From Anaerovibrio lipolyticus DSM 3074 (lineage in GTDB: Bacteria > Bacillota > Negativicutes > Selenomonadales > Selenomonadaceae), in assembly GCF_900141865.1 (NCBI RefSeq), contig NZ_FQYW01000009.1, positions 92,483-156,482 of the forward strand: a stretch of DNA of 64,000 bases, read 5' to 3'. The notes under the pieces were generated by a model. The model worked only from the letters and a program-made list of their open reading frames with translations. It made no database searches and was not told the origin of the DNA. Shown in pieces: positions 63,501 to 64,000 of the stretch. The position numbers and the translations under genes are program-made. The first letter of the stretch is position 1; each line of letters opens with the position of its first letter.

Positions 63501-63941
63501 ACGCTCAGATTCCGAAGAAGGCAAAATGCTAATATCAAATTCTTTTTGTTCATATTCATCAGAATAGGAATAATCTATCCAATCGCAGAAATTATACAAA
63601 TTGCGTAACGCCAACACCGCATCATCCCGTTTAATAGGGCTATTGGAATGTACCGCAGTATTACCTAAATGCACAATAAACTTTATCAAATGGAATAACT
63701 GAAGGCCTATTATATCTTTAAAAACATAGTTATGAATAAGGGCAGACAAAGTTTCCCTGTAGGGAATATCCAGCTCTGGCTCTACAGAATATATAAACTT
63801 TACCCCTAATTCCAATGCCTTACGGGCATGAATAGCCGCACTGGCAGGCGACACTGCCAGACACCGCTCAGCCTCCACCGCTGCTTGGGCAAAATGCTCA
63901 TATCCGTTTTTCTTCAATAAATGCTCAAAATTCGATGCCAT
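60552..63941 (-). CDS. hsdR: Type I restriction endonuclease subunit R
   Basis: 1129 residues from ATG 63941 (GGGGGTG, 6-base spacing). Order: DUF4145-like N-terminal domain (about 5-125), a coiled coil (about 140-190), the HsdR_N nuclease with GQGFVDYVLY...LPLAVVEAKKA (D and E-x-K), a DEAD-type translocase (VVQATGTGKTRVAISLV, LIILDEAHRSV, LVGLTATPKSEIDKD), MLDTGIDVPEI, MIGRGTRLCKDLFGPG and a C-terminal helical domain. It cleaves unmodified DNA after translocation. HsdM must be outside the window. Confidence 0.94.
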   Translation of the reverse strand: MASNFEHLLKKNGYEHFAQAAVEAERCLAVSPASAAIHARKALELGVKFIYSVEPELDIPYRETLSALIHNYVFKDIIGLQLFHLIKFIVHLGNTAVHSNSPIKRDDAVLALRNLYNFCDWIDYSYSDEYEQKEFDISILPSSESERQTKEQLQELADKLNSKTQSIEELTKANKELMAQLQQMKEINQQQRTFQIDKISEAETRKKYIDVALMDAGWRLAESGVMFPNCYPEVPVEGMPNTTGQGFVDYVLYGQDQLPLAVVEAKKASVDSLVGSQQAKLYADCLEKQYGRRPLIFTTNGFEIFYNNDYMQETRRPVSGFFTQDELQLEMDRRQSRIPLTHIEIDDKITNRPYQKAAVIAICEDVTNHHRKFLVVQATGTGKTRVAISLVDVLLKHNYVKNILFLADRTALVRQAKRNFVELLPNLTCCNLMENKEDPEQCRMIFSTYPTIMNAIDETKSKDGNRLFTPGHFDLIILDEAHRSVYNKYQDIFNYFDAMLVGLTATPKSEIDKDTYGVFDLEKGNPTYAYELDTAVAEKYLVTYSTIEYKDKIMENGVHYDELSQEEKRHFEETFADDPAISVTKEVPNTAINKWLFNQDTIDNMLKELMDKGLKVSGGDILGKTIIFARSSLHAKAIVERFNKLFPEYGGDFIKEIDYSIKYADSLLDEFSTKDKYPQIAVSVDMLDTGIDVPEILNLVFYKKVKSYSKFWQMIGRGTRLCKDLFGPGQDKEKFLIFDFCGNFDFFRENTNGQENRKQLTLVERIFNTKTEILRSLQEAEYTADEEYVAFRRSLVEDMCHDVTSLNDDSFRVKMRREQVDTYRDINNWQDLNEIKVAEIKNKIAPIIVPKDKDELARRFDFVMYSIMLGNLNKTSIDKPRGIVVESCTMLTKKYTIPQVAAKRELIERVLTDEYWNESRLPDYEQAREALRELMQFIDKEKQKIYYSHFEDNFTDINPGEPLSGGTQLKPYRERVQSYLKCHEDTLAVYKLRNNKPLTSVDMKMLEDILWRELGTKDEYTKDYGEKPIGLLVREIVGMEQSAVNEAFSEFISQGNLNSKQIDFVNMIITYIVKNGNIVDVKKTFSQQPFKNFGGGVSVLFRDKMPTVKLIMERVAQIKRNSEEIADVL

Positions 63942-64000
63942 ACCGGGCACCCCCATTTTATTATTTTATTTATTGCAATTTATAAATTTTGATTTGTTGA

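Overview
The window looks like a chromosome segment of a low-GC, anaerobic Firmicute, most likely of the diderm Negativicutes (Selenomonas/Anaerovibrio-like). This placement is inference. It rests on the gene set (a YkuD transpeptidase with a copper-amine-oxidase-type tail, an exported M13 peptidase, futalosine-route menaquinone genes with two MqnE paralogues, DcuC, rubredoxin) and on strong purine-rich Shine-Dalgarno sites with frequent TTG/GTG starts. No rRNA, tRNA or CRISPR array was seen.
Layout: 1-19.2 kb is mostly housekeeping: partial polA, a YkuD transpeptidase, an amino acid permease, a ChrA pair, murI, a tyrosine recombinase, uraA-rluA, fba, a UvrD helicase carrying a DnaQ-type exonuclease domain, a two-component system divergent from a His/Gly-rich anchored protein, and a glycine-riboswitch-controlled AGCS symporter.
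19.8-35 kb is an accessory island: a HigBA-like toxin-antitoxin pair, a phage terminase fragment fused to an IS200 fragment, a decayed IS66, a second IS66 end fused to a Vsr-like endonuclease remnant, and then a tightly coupled seven-gene operon on the minus strand (33083 to 24935). That operon encodes a DNA methyltransferase, a 184-aa restriction-associated-type protein, a PLD-nuclease/SF2-helicase fusion, a small protein, a DndD/SMC-like zinc-hook ATPase, a second small protein and a sigma-70-like protein with a novel N-terminal domain. It is followed, moving right, by a DUF4314-like phage protein and a membrane-anchored Mrr-type nuclease; copies of one terminator-plus-promoter repeat flank the Mrr-type gene. 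The seven-gene operon is the best candidate for an undescribed (probably anti-phage) system.
35-59 kb returns to core functions: YaiI, a diguanylate cyclase, NhaC, M13 peptidase, the mqn cluster, dcuC-pepT, a Flp-pilin-like protein, a chemoreceptor, rubredoxin, a RelA/SpoT-domain synthetase, T-box-controlled cstA, thiT, a large cNMP-domain protein and cdd. 59-64 kb is a type I restriction locus (half-size hsdS, hsdR) in which an intact 28-aa membrane peptide gene and two decayed tandem copies sit between hsdS and hsdR.
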